Source: CAYPNF01 sp964411985 (lineage in GTDB: Bacteria; Verrucomicrobiota; Verrucomicrobiia; Limisphaerales; J093). From it: 64,000 bases of DNA. The notes beneath the pieces were generated by a model that ran no database searches, was not told the origin of the DNA, and worked only from the letters and a program-made list of their open reading frames with translations. Below, in pieces: positions 34,670-43,465 of the stretch. The stretch lies in NCBI GenBank assembly GCA_964411985.1, contig CAYPNF010000021.1, positions 62,001-126,000 on the forward strand, in the 5' to 3' direction. The position numbers were made by a program, and so were the translations under genes. Numbering within the stretch: the stretch's first letter is position 1; every line of letters starts with the position of its first letter.

Positions 34670-35977
34670 TCATCGGGACCCGGTCGCACCCCACTCGTTT
34701 AGAGCTCGCTCCCCGGATCTCTTGGCAGGAGATCGAGGCGCTTCCAGCAATTCCAACGCCTCACCCACGAGGTACAGAGAGCCGGTCACCACGCGGAATC
34801 GCAGTTCAGCACTGAGATCCAATGCCTCCTTCAAGGAATGACAAACGGTCACCTGGCAGGGAGCACCGTCCACGAAACAGGCGGAGCGGAGTTCCTCCGG
34901 GTCCGCACTCCGGGTGTTGGCGACCGGCACCAAGAAGATCCCGGCGGCCACAGGCAAGAGGGCTGCGAACATCTTTCGCCAGTCCTTGTCCCGGAGAACC
35001 CCAATCACCAGCGCGGGGAGAGTGTTCGGGAAATGCTTGTCCAGGGCAGCTCGAAGTGTCAACGCCCCCGCTGGGTTGTGCGCTCCATCCAGGAGCGTCC
35101 GGCCTCCGTTTTCGTGGGTCATCACCTGGAGACGCCCCGTCCAACGCACCCGGCGCAGCCCTTCCGAAAAAGCCGCGTCGGGAATCGGAAGTGCGTGGGC
35201 AACCGTGCGGAGCGTGCGAAGAGCCACGGCTGCGTTGAGGCGCTGGTGATCGCCTAAGAGGGGGAGCTCAACTCGGCCCAGACGCGGCTCATTCGAATCC
35301 GACTGCCTCATCCCGATTAGGGGCGCCTGGTTCTCAGAAGCCAATCGCCGGGGGGCCTCCAAGCCCTCGGGCTCCCGCGCGCCTGTGATGACTGGGACTT
35401 TCGGTTTGATGATCCCGCCCTTTTCGTAGGCAATCTGGGCCAGCGTGTTGCCAAGCCACTTCTCGTGGTCATACTGGATATTCGTGATGACCGTGGCCAG
35501 CGGAGTCACGATATTCGTTGCGTCGAGGCGTCCCCCCATCCCGGTCTCCCAAACGACCAGGTCGCACCCCGCCCGGGCGAAGTGGATCATCGCCATCACG
35601 GTGATCACCTCGAAGAAGGTGGGGTACCCTGGGGCCTCGAAGTGCCGCAAATGCCCCTGCATCTCCCGGACCAGACGAACGATATCCGCCTCGGAGATCG
35701 GAATGCGGTCAACCTGGATACGTTCTCCGAAATGCACGAGGTGCGGCGAGGTGAACAGGCCCACCTTCCATCCGGCTGTCCGACAAATGCTTTCCAGCAT
35801 GGCGCAGGTGGAACCCTTGCCGTTGGTGCCGGCCACGTGCAGGAATCGAAGCCGAAGTTCCGGATGTCCAGCCAGCGCTGCGAGCCTTCGGGTGTTATCC
35901 AGACCCAGCTTCAGACCGTGCAGTTGCAGGTCGTAGAGGAACTGAACCGCTTGGGAGTATGTCGTCACCGTATCCAA
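34670..35977 (-). CDS. folC: Folylpolyglutamate synthase/dihydrofolate synthase FolC
   Basis: FolC ligates glutamate to dihydropteroate and to folates, using ATP, in the cytoplasm. The 435-residue product has the P-loop AGTNGKGST near residue 49, then FTSPHLVHFGERI, GLGGRLDATNI-like (GMGGRLDATNIV), and DGAHNPAGAL in the C-terminal domain. All are family signatures. The length is normal. It is downstream of the terminator at 36032-36073, so it has its own promoter. Confidence 0.96.
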   Translation of the reverse strand: MDTVTTYSQAVQFLYDLQLHGLKLGLDNTRRLAALAGHPELRLRFLHVAGTNGKGSTCAMLESICRTAGWKVGLFTSPHLVHFGERIQVDRIPISEADIVRLVREMQGHLRHFEAPGYPTFFEVITVMAMIHFARAGCDLVVWETGMGGRLDATNIVTPLATVITNIQYDHEKWLGNTLAQIAYEKGGIIKPKVPVITGAREPEGLEAPRRLASENQAPLIGMRQSDSNEPRLGRVELPLLGDHQRLNAAVALRTLRTVAHALPIPDAAFSEGLRRVRWTGRLQVMTHENGGRTLLDGAHNPAGALTLRAALDKHFPNTLPALVIGVLRDKDWRKMFAALLPVAAGIFLVPVANTRSADPEELRSACFVDGAPCQVTVCHSLKEALDLSAELRFRVVTGSLYLVGEALELLEAPRSPAKRSGERALNEWGATGSR

Positions 35978-36031
35978 AGCGCGGCAAAGGTCTCGCGAGT
36001 CGGCTGGTCTGTCAATCGCTTCGTAAACATC

Positions 36032-36073
36032 AAAAAGCCAGCTGGCTCAGCCGATCCGGCTGGGCCAACTGGC
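36032..36073 (-). terminator. Rho-independent terminator after the isomerase gene
   Basis: Read on minus, a 17-bp stem with one mismatch (GCCAGTTGGCCCAGCCG pairing with CGGCTGAGCCAGCTGGC) closes a three-base loop and is followed by TTTTTG. It lies 55 bases after the stop of the isomerase-like gene. Confidence 0.8.
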
Positions 36074-36127
36074 AAAACAAGGGCTGGGGATGAAAGGCTA
36101 CTTCCCGCCCAGCACAGCAGAGCTCGG

Positions 36128-36985
36128 TTAGACCTTCCCCATCTTCTTCAGAGCCTCGAAGCAACGTTTCACCGCGTCCATGGGGTCCTTGCTGCTCTCG
36201 TGCTCGACGATATACCATTGGGTCTGGCCCTTGGATTCGCAGAAGGCGAAAACCTCCTTCCACGGGACCTTGTCTTCACCGATCACCGCCTCGGCACCTG
36301 CTCCATTGGCCTTCAGGTGGATGGTGATGGCTCGCCCCGGGTACTTCTGCAGGACAGCAACAGGGTCCGCCCCGCCGTCGCGGCAATTGCTGGTGTCGAG
36401 CTGCATCACGACCTCGGCCTTGGTCGTTCCGAAGAACAGATCCCAGGCTGACTCACCTTCAAACTTGTCGAAATCGTGAGCATGAGCATGGTAACCGATG
36501 TACATGCCCGCGGCTTTCACCTTGGGAACAAGTTCATTGAAGAGCTTCGCTTTATCAAGCCATGCCTGCTTGCTCTTTCCCTCCATCCAGGGAACGATGA
36601 GGTACTTATTGCCAATGGTCTTGTTGAACTCGATGGTTTCAGGGAGTGCTCCTGGCAGAATGGACTCGTAAGGGGTGTGCGTTCCGCAACACACCAAACC
36701 ATTGTCGTCGAGCATTTTTCGAAGATCTTTGGCGGTCCGCCCATGATAACCGGCGAACTCGACGCCCTTGTAGCCGATCTTCGCAACGGTGGAGAGGACC
36801 CCTGGCAAGTCCTTGGCAGCCTGATCGCGCACAGAATAAAGCTGAAGCCCAACTGGGATGGACTGAGCGGCAGCCTGCACGGCGGCACCGGAAATGCCGA
36901 GGCCGAGAGCTGTACCCGCAACACCCAGGGCGCTGCGGCCCAGGAAATCGCGGCGGGAGAGTTGCGTGGGAGGAACGATATTCAT
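36128..36985 (-). CDS. Tat-exported sugar-phosphate isomerase/epimerase-like protein
   Basis: The 285-residue product has a twin-arginine signal (SRRDFLGRSALG, residues 10-21) and a xylose-isomerase-like TIM barrel. Barrel landmarks are VGLQLYSVRDQAAKD, YKGVEFAGYHGR, GYHAHAHDF and VMQLDTSNC, with the metal-ligand Glu, Asp and His residues at usual places, ending IVEHESSKDPMDAV. Close relatives in Verrucomicrobiota are annotated as sugar phosphate isomerase/epimerase. Members of this fold act as 3-keto-sugar epimerases or isomerases, so a link with the sugar genes at 38-43 kb is possible. Confidence 0.9.
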   Translation of the reverse strand: MNIVPPTQLSRRDFLGRSALGVAGTALGLGISGAAVQAAAQSIPVGLQLYSVRDQAAKDLPGVLSTVAKIGYKGVEFAGYHGRTAKDLRKMLDDNGLVCCGTHTPYESILPGALPETIEFNKTIGNKYLIVPWMEGKSKQAWLDKAKLFNELVPKVKAAGMYIGYHAHAHDFDKFEGESAWDLFFGTTKAEVVMQLDTSNCRDGGADPVAVLQKYPGRAITIHLKANGAGAEAVIGEDKVPWKEVFAFCESKGQTQWYIVEHESSKDPMDAVKRCFEALKKMGKV

Positions 36986-37081
36986 ATTCGGTCTTTTCGT
37001 TAATATTGTTAATCAACCGCGGTCCGGAGATAACCGGCACAAATTACGCGAGCGAGGCCAGCCAGGTCAAGGTGCGGGTTC

Positions 37082-37110
37082 TTGCCAATCTCCGATCGGA
37101 TTGGTATTAT
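37082..37110 (+). promoter_or_regulatory. Sigma-70-type promoter with palindromic operator in its spacer
   Basis: TTGCCA (37082-37087) and TATTAT (37105-37110) are separated by exactly 17 bases. Each box matches five of six consensus positions. Nearly the whole spacer is the imperfect palindrome CCAATC-T-CCGATCGGATTGG (37085-37104), so a regulator bound there would block RNA polymerase. It precedes the pseudopilin and the sugar gene cluster on plus. Confidence 0.65.
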
Positions 37111-37198
37111 CAGCCCATCAAAAGATCCGCTGTGCGAGACCATAAGGACTGGCTTCTCTATGGACTTGGAATGGCCCGAACAAATTCAAATCATTGGC

Positions 37199-37966
37199 AT
37201 GAATAGGTACTCATTACCCAGGCAGGAAACCCTCAAGAGTCATGGGTTCACACTCATTGAACTTCTGGTGGTCATCGCTATTATTGCCATTCTGGCTGGC
37301 TTACTCCTTCCCGCCCTGTCCAATGCCAAGGATAAAGCGGGCCGGACCAAGTGCTTAAACAACACCCGTCAACTGGGTCTGGCAACCATCATGTACGCCG
37401 ACGACAACCGGGACCGGCTTCCCTATCCAAACTGGAATCCACCCTGGCTGCCAGGCTGGCTCTATACGCCCGATGGTTCTGCCGTCCCCAACATCTGGTC
37501 CGCCAAGTACTCCACCAACCAATCCAAAGCGTACGAAGGAGGCCAGCTCTGGCCCTTCATCAAGACCGCAGCCATGTACTATTGCCCTATCGAAAGGACG
37601 AATTCTCCCGATTTCAAGCCTCGGGCCAACAAGATGTCCTCGTACGTGATGAATGGGGCCGCCTGTAGCTTTGGCCGAATCCAAGGCACTCACGCCATCT
37701 CGGCTCTTCGACCGGACGCGATCACGATGTGGGAGCCGACCGAGAAAACCGTGAATGGGGTCAACTTCTTCAATGATGGCAGCAGCTATCCCGAAAACGC
37801 AGACCGTGGAGGTGATGGTGGCCCCAGCAAACGTCACAAGACCGGGAGTATCGTTCTGTCCATCGACGGCCATGGTGAGTTCCTGAAATTCACCGCCTTC
37901 GACAAAGAGACTCGGGTTGGGCCCAGCCGGGTGTGGTGGTGTCCTGATAGCAAAGACGGCCACTAA
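37199..37966 (+). CDS. Type II secretion-type pseudopilin (N-methylation domain)
   Basis: From ATG 37199 the product has 255 residues with a 16-residue leader (ending KSHG) before the pilin-like mature start FTLIELLVV. The hydrophobic helix, LNNTRQLGLATIMYADDNRDR and a C-terminal KRHKTGSIVLSIDGHGEF are typical of this paralogue family. A second ATG at 37160, preceded by AAGGA, is also possible. It is the first gene after the promoter at 37082-37110, and the sugar gene operon starts 156 bases later. Its substrate or partner is unknown. Confidence 0.92.
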   Translation: MNRYSLPRQETLKSHGFTLIELLVVIAIIAILAGLLLPALSNAKDKAGRTKCLNNTRQLGLATIMYADDNRDRLPYPNWNPPWLPGWLYTPDGSAVPNIWSAKYSTNQSKAYEGGQLWPFIKTAAMYYCPIERTNSPDFKPRANKMSSYVMNGAACSFGRIQGTHAISALRPDAITMWEPTEKTVNGVNFFNDGSSYPENADRGGDGGPSKRHKTGSIVLSIDGHGEFLKFTAFDKETRVGPSRVWWCPDSKDGH

Positions 37967-38122
37967 GCCGAGGGCGTCGGCGACGCTCTTGAGGCAACTG
38001 GTGTGCGGCAACCTGAAGGCAGGGGTTGAATGGCCGGCGAGGACCCGCTGCCTGTCGCAGGAACTAGCCATCGATGCGTGTTGTCAAACCCGAGCGGCAA
38101 GAGCATACTTCCCGGACGCACC

Positions 38123-39169
38123 ATGAAACTCTTCAACGTCGGAATTGTTGGATACGGCTGGGCGGCAGGGGCACATCTGGACGCCATCAACCGGGGTGGT
38201 CTTGGACAGGTGACTGCGATCTGCTCCACCCGCAACCTGGATGCCAAGGAATTGTCGACGCGTCATGGCTGCCCCCTGCGGTGCTACTCGGACTTTGAAT
38301 CCATGCTGCGAGATCCGGATCTGCACGCGATTTCGATCTGCAGTTACCACAAGCATCACACTGCTCAAGCCATTGCCGCAGCCCGCGCAGGGAAGCATCT
38401 GATCGTCGAAAAGCCCCTTGCTCTCTCCTTAGCCGATATGCGTGCCATCGAAGGTGCGGTGCGGGAAGCAGGAGTCCAGTTTTGCATCTGCTTCGAATTG
38501 CGATTTTCGACGCAGTTCCGGGCCATCAAAGCCGCGATCGATCAGGGGCTGCTGGGCCACGTCCACTACGGCGAGATTGACTACTACCATGGCATTGGCC
38601 CCTGGTATCGTGAATACGAGTGGTGCACGAGCAACGACGAGTGCGGCAGTAGTCTCCTCGCGGCTGGGTGTCACGCCATGGATGCCCTGCTGCTGTGCAT
38701 GCCAGGAGAGGTGGAAGAAGTCTACTGCTGCGGCAGCAACTCCAAGAATGCCGTCTTTGCCAAGTATGAATACCCTTCCTCGAGTGTCACCCTACTCAAG
38801 TTCCGGGACGGCCGGGTTGGAAAAGTCGCTTCCGTCATCGATTGCTGGCAGCCTTACTATTTTCATACCCACCTGGTGGGCAGCGAGGGCAGCCTCTTGG
38901 ACAACAAGTTTCACTCCAACAAGATCGCAGGCCTGGACAAACATGCCTGGAGTCAGTTCTCGTTTAAGCCGGTGGATTCGGGTGATGTGTCCGACCATCC
39001 GTACCAAACCCAATTTGATGCATTTTTCGAGGCGCTCCGGCGGAAGGAGAACATGCCCTTAACGGGGTTGGACGAAGCCATCCGCACGCACGAGGTGATC
39101 TTCGCCGCGGACCGGTCCTTGGCGGAGGGACGGCCAGTGAAGATCTCCGAAATCCGAACTCAGAATTGA
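38123..39169 (+). CDS. Gfo/Idh/MocA-family sugar oxidoreductase (cytoplasmic, first copy)
   Basis: The 348-residue product has no signal peptide. The Rossmann motif is NVGIVGYGWAAGAH, and the family's EKP motif appears as LIVEKPLAL. The C-terminal sheet has FKPVDSGDVSDHPYQTQF near the end. Family members oxidise or reduce sugars at C3, C4 or C5 with bound NAD(P). It begins a tight plus-strand set with PIG-L, NagB-like, a second Gfo/Idh/MocA and DUF1080 genes. ATG 38123 was chosen because the Rossmann strand starts four residues in. Confidence 0.93.
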   Translation: MKLFNVGIVGYGWAAGAHLDAINRGGLGQVTAICSTRNLDAKELSTRHGCPLRCYSDFESMLRDPDLHAISICSYHKHHTAQAIAAARAGKHLIVEKPLALSLADMRAIEGAVREAGVQFCICFELRFSTQFRAIKAAIDQGLLGHVHYGEIDYYHGIGPWYREYEWCTSNDECGSSLLAAGCHAMDALLLCMPGEVEEVYCCGSNSKNAVFAKYEYPSSSVTLLKFRDGRVGKVASVIDCWQPYYFHTHLVGSEGSLLDNKFHSNKIAGLDKHAWSQFSFKPVDSGDVSDHPYQTQFDAFFEALRRKENMPLTGLDEAIRTHEVIFAADRSLAEGRPVKISEIRTQN

Positions 39170-39187
39170 TCTGATGATCGAAGCCTC

Positions 39188-39988
39188 ATGAGCGCCACGC
39201 CCCAGCCCGTTGCGATCGCCATTGGGGCGCACCCGGATGATATCGAGTTCGGCATGGCCGGGACTCTCCTCATGCTGTGCCGATGCGGGTGGCAGATCCA
39301 CTACTTGAATGTGGCGAACGGCTCTTGTGGCAGCCGACAGTATAGCGCTGCGAAGCTGGTCCGGATGCGGGAGGCGGAGGCTCGGGCAGCCGCTCGTCTG
39401 CTGGGAGCAGAGTGGCATCGGAGCTTCGTCAACGACCTGGAGATCCTTTACACCATCCCTCTCCTGAGGAGAATTGCGGCCGTGGTCAGGGAAGTGCGGC
39501 CCACCGTCATCCTCACCCATCCGCCACAGGATTACATGGAGGACCACATGAACACCTGCCGGCTCGTAGTCACGGCAGCCTTTAGTGTTGGCATGCCCAA
39601 TTTCACGACCACGCCAAGACGGGCGGCCACCGCTATGGACATAACTCTCTATCATTCCCTTCCCCATGGGCTTCGCGACGGGTTGCGCAGGCGCGCCACG
39701 CCGGGCGCTTTCGTCAACACCACTCCGGTCCACCCGATCAAACTAAGCGCCCTGGCAGAACACCGGAGCCAACAGGACTGGCTGGAAACCAGCCAGGGGA
39801 TGAATTCCTACCTGAGAAGCATGGACCAGATGTCGCGGGAGCTGGGGAAGCTGTCTCGCCGCTTCACACACGCTGAAGGCTGGTGTAGACATTCGCATCT
39901 TGGCTTCTCACCCGTGGAAGCCGACCCGCTGCGTGAGGCACTGGGAAAAGACTATCTGACAAACCCTGCCTACGAAAAAGCACTTTAG
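39188..39988 (+). CDS. PIG-L-family (LmbE-like) deacetylase
   Basis: The product hydrolyses N-acetyl groups, commonly from N-acetylglucosamine in glycosides. The 266-residue sequence has the zinc motif AHPDD (residues 14-18) in AIGAHPDDIEFGMAGTL. HPPQDYMEDHMNT supplies the downstream histidine, where most relatives read HPDH and this protein reads MEDH. Length fits the family (about 230-270). It is 18 bases after the first oxidoreductase gene and 30 bases before the NagB-like gene, so deacetylation followed by deamination is a natural reading. Confidence 0.92.
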   Translation: MSATPQPVAIAIGAHPDDIEFGMAGTLLMLCRCGWQIHYLNVANGSCGSRQYSAAKLVRMREAEARAAARLLGAEWHRSFVNDLEILYTIPLLRRIAAVVREVRPTVILTHPPQDYMEDHMNTCRLVVTAAFSVGMPNFTTTPRRAATAMDITLYHSLPHGLRDGLRRRATPGAFVNTTPVHPIKLSALAEHRSQQDWLETSQGMNSYLRSMDQMSRELGKLSRRFTHAEGWCRHSHLGFSPVEADPLREALGKDYLTNPAYEKAL

Positions 39989-40018
39989 AAAATCCTCCTT
40001 CCAACCAAGAATGCTCCT

Positions 40019-40951
40019 ATGCCACGAAAACTGAGCGCCATCGCACCCGACTGGTGGGATTATACCACCCTCCCCCAGGACATCATCGAAGCCGCCTCGA
40101 GACTCTCTCCTCGCGACTTAGAGCGACTTTCCAGGCCGGGGTTCCGCGTCACCTTGCACGACACCCTGGAGGATTTCTACACGGCGGAAGCCTTAGAATA
40201 CGTGAATGCCTGGCGCGCCAGCACCGATGACAATCCCGTGGGCATTTGTGGACCGATTGGCCCCACCGAGCAACTTCCCCTGGTTGCCCGCATTGTGAAT
40301 GCCCTAGGTCTGAACATCCGCTCCGGTCATTTTTGGGGCATGGATGAGTGGTACTTGGACGGGAAAGAAGCCCCCGTGACCCATCCACTTTCTTTTGAGA
40401 AGGCCGATCGGGAAATGTGCTTCCATCGAATCGACAAAAAGCTGCGCATGCCCGATGCCCATCTCCATTTTCCAAAGGCGGACACAGCTCCCTACCGAAA
40501 GACTTGGGATTCAGGCGTCCGTTGTGCGGTGATGCAGGGAGGTCAGGGCGATGTGAAGCACTGGGCCTTCAACGACCCACCGCAGCGAACCGGACGCTAC
40601 AAGGAAGCCCCCCCTTCTGCCGAGGAGTACCGTAAACTCGCAACCCGCGTCGTGAAACTCCATCCTCTGACCGTCGCCCAAAATGCACGCACAAGTGGAG
40701 GAGGGAACATCTCCCTGGTACCCACCATGGCGATCAGCGTTGGACCGCTGGAAACCTGGAAAGCCGACAAAGTCTCCATTTGGCAGGCTGGAAACCACGA
40801 CAACCCGTTTGGACAGCGCCTCACCGCCTACATGATCTCTCGAAGGATCGTGGATACAGCGGTGCCCATGTCGCTGCTGGCCGACCATCCTGACGTTGAG
40901 TTTCACTATTTCCGTGGAGGACTGGGAAACTGCTCTGTCGAGATGCACTAG
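40019..40951 (+). CDS. Glucosamine-6-phosphate isomerase/deaminase-like protein (NagB family)
   Basis: NagB enzymes convert glucosamine-6-phosphate to fructose-6-phosphate and ammonia. The 310-residue product has the substrate loop as MDEW (108-111), equal to MDEY in NagB, and QGGQGDVKHWAFNDP at 173-187, equal to the family's GIGxDGHIAFNEP region. The His is kept (His181). The usual catalytic Asp position holds Val179 with Asp178 one residue earlier, and the Glu is Asp186. It also has an N-terminal extension of about 40 residues. The substrate may therefore differ, for example an unphosphorylated or 3-keto amino sugar. Confidence 0.88.
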   Translation: MPRKLSAIAPDWWDYTTLPQDIIEAASRLSPRDLERLSRPGFRVTLHDTLEDFYTAEALEYVNAWRASTDDNPVGICGPIGPTEQLPLVARIVNALGLNIRSGHFWGMDEWYLDGKEAPVTHPLSFEKADREMCFHRIDKKLRMPDAHLHFPKADTAPYRKTWDSGVRCAVMQGGQGDVKHWAFNDPPQRTGRYKEAPPSAEEYRKLATRVVKLHPLTVAQNARTSGGGNISLVPTMAISVGPLETWKADKVSIWQAGNHDNPFGQRLTAYMISRRIVDTAVPMSLLADHPDVEFHYFRGGLGNCSVEMH

Positions 40952-41012
40952 GCAGTGTCGTGCGAGAACCTTTCCTGAATGGCCGTCGCGCATCTTCAAA
41001 CAATCACCAGCC

Positions 41013-42056
41013 ATGGCACAACAAATACGATGGGGCGTGATCGGATCCGGGGGGATCGCCCGAAGACGCACGATCCCAGAGGGCTTGCTCCCGGCAGCGA
41101 ATGCTGAATTGGTTTCGCTTTGCGGAGTCGATCAGACGGCCAACGCCAGACTCGCCAGTCAGTACGGAGCCATCGCGGCGAAGAGTGTCGCTGAGCTTCT
41201 AGATACCGGCATTGATGCGGTCTATATTGCGACCCCACCCCATTTGCACCTGGAACAGACCCGGGCCTGCGCGGAACGAGGAAAACATGTGCTCTGCGAG
41301 AAACCCCTCGCTTTGAGCGTGGCGGACGCGGAAATGATGATCGAAGCCTGCAAGGCCAATGGCGTGACATTGGGCACGGCCTTTATGATGCGTTTCCACG
41401 CCTGCCATCAGGCCGCCCAAAAGCTTATCCTGGACGGACGTCTCGGGCAGCCGGTCTTTGCCCGAGCCCAACTGTCGTGCTGGTATCCTCCCCTCCCCCA
41501 TGCTTGGCGCCAGGACCCCGCAACCGGGGGCGGTGGCTCCCTCATCGATCTGGGTGGGCATTGTCTCGACGTTCTCGAAATGATGTTCGGCCCTATCGCC
41601 ACGGTCAGTTGCCTCATTAACCGCACGGTCCACTCCTATGCCACGGAAGATAGTGCCGTGGTCACTCTCCGGTTTGCCAATGGTGCCTTGGGAGTGGTGG
41701 ACTGTTTCTTCTGCATGCCGGACGAGGCCAGCCAGAACCGCCTCGAACTCTATGGCACTCTGGGGAGTCTGCTGGCCTCGGGAACCATCGGCCAGGAATC
41801 GGGAGGAGAGATTGTTGCCTGTCTCCAGGAGCAACTTGGTGCATACAAGGCCCAGCAAACTCGGGCACCAGGGAAACCAACGGTGATCCGCCCCACCCCA
41901 GTCAACACCTACCGCGCTGAAATCGAGGAGTTCAGCCAGGCTATCCTGGAACGTCGCGAACCGCTGATCAGCGCCGCGATCGGCATGCACAGTCAGAAGC
42001 TTCTCTCCGCCTGCTATGAGTCCGCCCAAACCGGGGGCATTGTGCGAGTCCTGTAG
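41013..42056 (+). CDS. Gfo/Idh/MocA-family sugar oxidoreductase (cytoplasmic, second copy)
   Basis: The 347-residue product has RWGVIGSGGIARRRT as the nucleotide motif, VYIATPPHLHLEQ and CEKPLALSVADAEMM, and FMMRFHACHQAAQK in the second domain. It differs clearly from the first copy in the same set, so the two probably act on different positions or in opposite directions. The DUF1080 gene follows after 20 bases. Confidence 0.93.
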   Translation: MAQQIRWGVIGSGGIARRRTIPEGLLPAANAELVSLCGVDQTANARLASQYGAIAAKSVAELLDTGIDAVYIATPPHLHLEQTRACAERGKHVLCEKPLALSVADAEMMIEACKANGVTLGTAFMMRFHACHQAAQKLILDGRLGQPVFARAQLSCWYPPLPHAWRQDPATGGGGSLIDLGGHCLDVLEMMFGPIATVSCLINRTVHSYATEDSAVVTLRFANGALGVVDCFFCMPDEASQNRLELYGTLGSLLASGTIGQESGGEIVACLQEQLGAYKAQQTRAPGKPTVIRPTPVNTYRAEIEEFSQAILERREPLISAAIGMHSQKLLSACYESAQTGGIVRVL

Positions 42057-42076
42057 TGCTTCACCTAGTTTCCATT

Positions 42077-43465
42077 ATGCAACTCAACTCGATTTCTCGC
42101 CTCACACGGATCGGCATATTCAACAACCTCCTGAGCGCGATCCGCCTTGGCCTTTGTCTCATCCAGGCTACCTCACTGATGGCGGCTGCTCCTCAAGACC
42201 CGGATGGCTGGACGACGATGATCAACGGCAAGGACCTCTCCGGCTGGCTGCCCATGACCGTCGCGCCTGACACCTTTCAACTCAAGGACGGCATCGTGGT
42301 GAGCACAGGTTTCCCCACCGGCATGTTGCGAACAGAGCGACAGTACGAGAATTTCGAAATGGAGCTCGAGTGGAGGCATCTCAAAGCCGGTGGCAATGCC
42401 GGGGTCTTCGTGTGGAGTGACGCTCTGCCCCGTCCAGGATCTCCGTTCCCGCGCGGCATGGAAGTCCAGGTCCTTGACAATGGTTTCAACATCCCAGGGA
42501 AGAACGAGTGGTATACGACCCATGGAGATGTTTTCCCCGTCCAAGGGGCCAAGATGACCCCCACTGGCCGCATCTCCAAGACTGGAGAACGGAGTTTCCC
42601 CATCTCAGATCGCTCCAAGAGCTCGCCAGACTGGAACCGCTACCGGATCGTTGCCACGAACGGCGTCTTACGCTTGAGCGTGAATGGGGAAGAAGTCACC
42701 GTGGGCAAAGATTGCTCGCCACGAAAAGGCTACCTTTGCCTGGAATCAGAGGGCTCCGAATGCCACTTCCGCAATCTGCGCATCCGCGAGCTGCCTTCGA
42801 CACACCCAACACCGGAGGAAACCGCCGATGCGGCGGAAGGATTTGTCCCCCTCTACAATGGTGTCGACCTACGCGGTTGGAAGGAGGAACCGGGACACAG
42901 GGACCATTGGCAACCCAAGGATTACATCCTCCGCTACGATGGTAAGAGCGGGGCCGCAGACAAGAACCTTTGGTCCCAAAAGGAGTACGGAGACTTCGTA
43001 CTGGTCTGTGACTGGAGATGGACAAAGAAACCGGTTCCCGTGGCCCGACCGGTACTCTTGCCAAACGGAAACGAGGCCACGGATGCTCAGGGGAAGCCTC
43101 GTTTGGAGGAGGTCATGGACGCAGGTGATAGCGGGATCTACCTGCGCGGTAGCAGCAAGAGCCAAGTCAACATCTGGTGTTGGCCAGCAGGTTCAGGAGA
43201 AGTCTACGGCTATCGCACCGACCCTAGCATGCCGCAGCAGGTTCGAGAGGGCGTCGTGCCGAAGAAGAAAGCCGACAAAGAGCCTGGCCAGTGGAACCGG
43301 TTTATCATCACAATGCGTGGGGACCGTCTCACGGTCAACTTGAACGGCTCCATCGTGATCGACAACGCTCAACTCCCCGGAATCGCTCCGCGAGGACCCA
43401 TTGCGCTCCAGGATCACGGTGATCCTATCGAGTTTGCCAACGTATTGATCCGCGAACTGCAGTGA
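42077..43465 (+). CDS. Secreted two-domain DUF1080 (3-keto-disaccharide hydrolase-like) protein
   Basis: The 462-residue product has a long basic N-terminus and a hydrophobic stretch ending LMAAAP near residue 40, a likely signal peptide. Two concanavalin-like DUF1080 domains follow. The first, about 43-235, has WTTMINGKDLSGW and NAGVFVW. The second, about 250-460, has FVPLYNGVDLRGWK and DSGIYLRGSS. Both keep the family's NG-x-DL-x-GW opening. Members of PF06439 cleave 3-keto-glycosides made by Gfo/Idh/MocA oxidoreductases. GTG 42056 is an alternative start. Confidence 0.92.
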   Translation: MQLNSISRLTRIGIFNNLLSAIRLGLCLIQATSLMAAAPQDPDGWTTMINGKDLSGWLPMTVAPDTFQLKDGIVVSTGFPTGMLRTERQYENFEMELEWRHLKAGGNAGVFVWSDALPRPGSPFPRGMEVQVLDNGFNIPGKNEWYTTHGDVFPVQGAKMTPTGRISKTGERSFPISDRSKSSPDWNRYRIVATNGVLRLSVNGEEVTVGKDCSPRKGYLCLESEGSECHFRNLRIRELPSTHPTPEETADAAEGFVPLYNGVDLRGWKEEPGHRDHWQPKDYILRYDGKSGAADKNLWSQKEYGDFVLVCDWRWTKKPVPVARPVLLPNGNEATDAQGKPRLEEVMDAGDSGIYLRGSSKSQVNIWCWPAGSGEVYGYRTDPSMPQQVREGVVPKKKADKEPGQWNRFIITMRGDRLTVNLNGSIVIDNAQLPGIAPRGPIALQDHGDPIEFANVLIRELQ

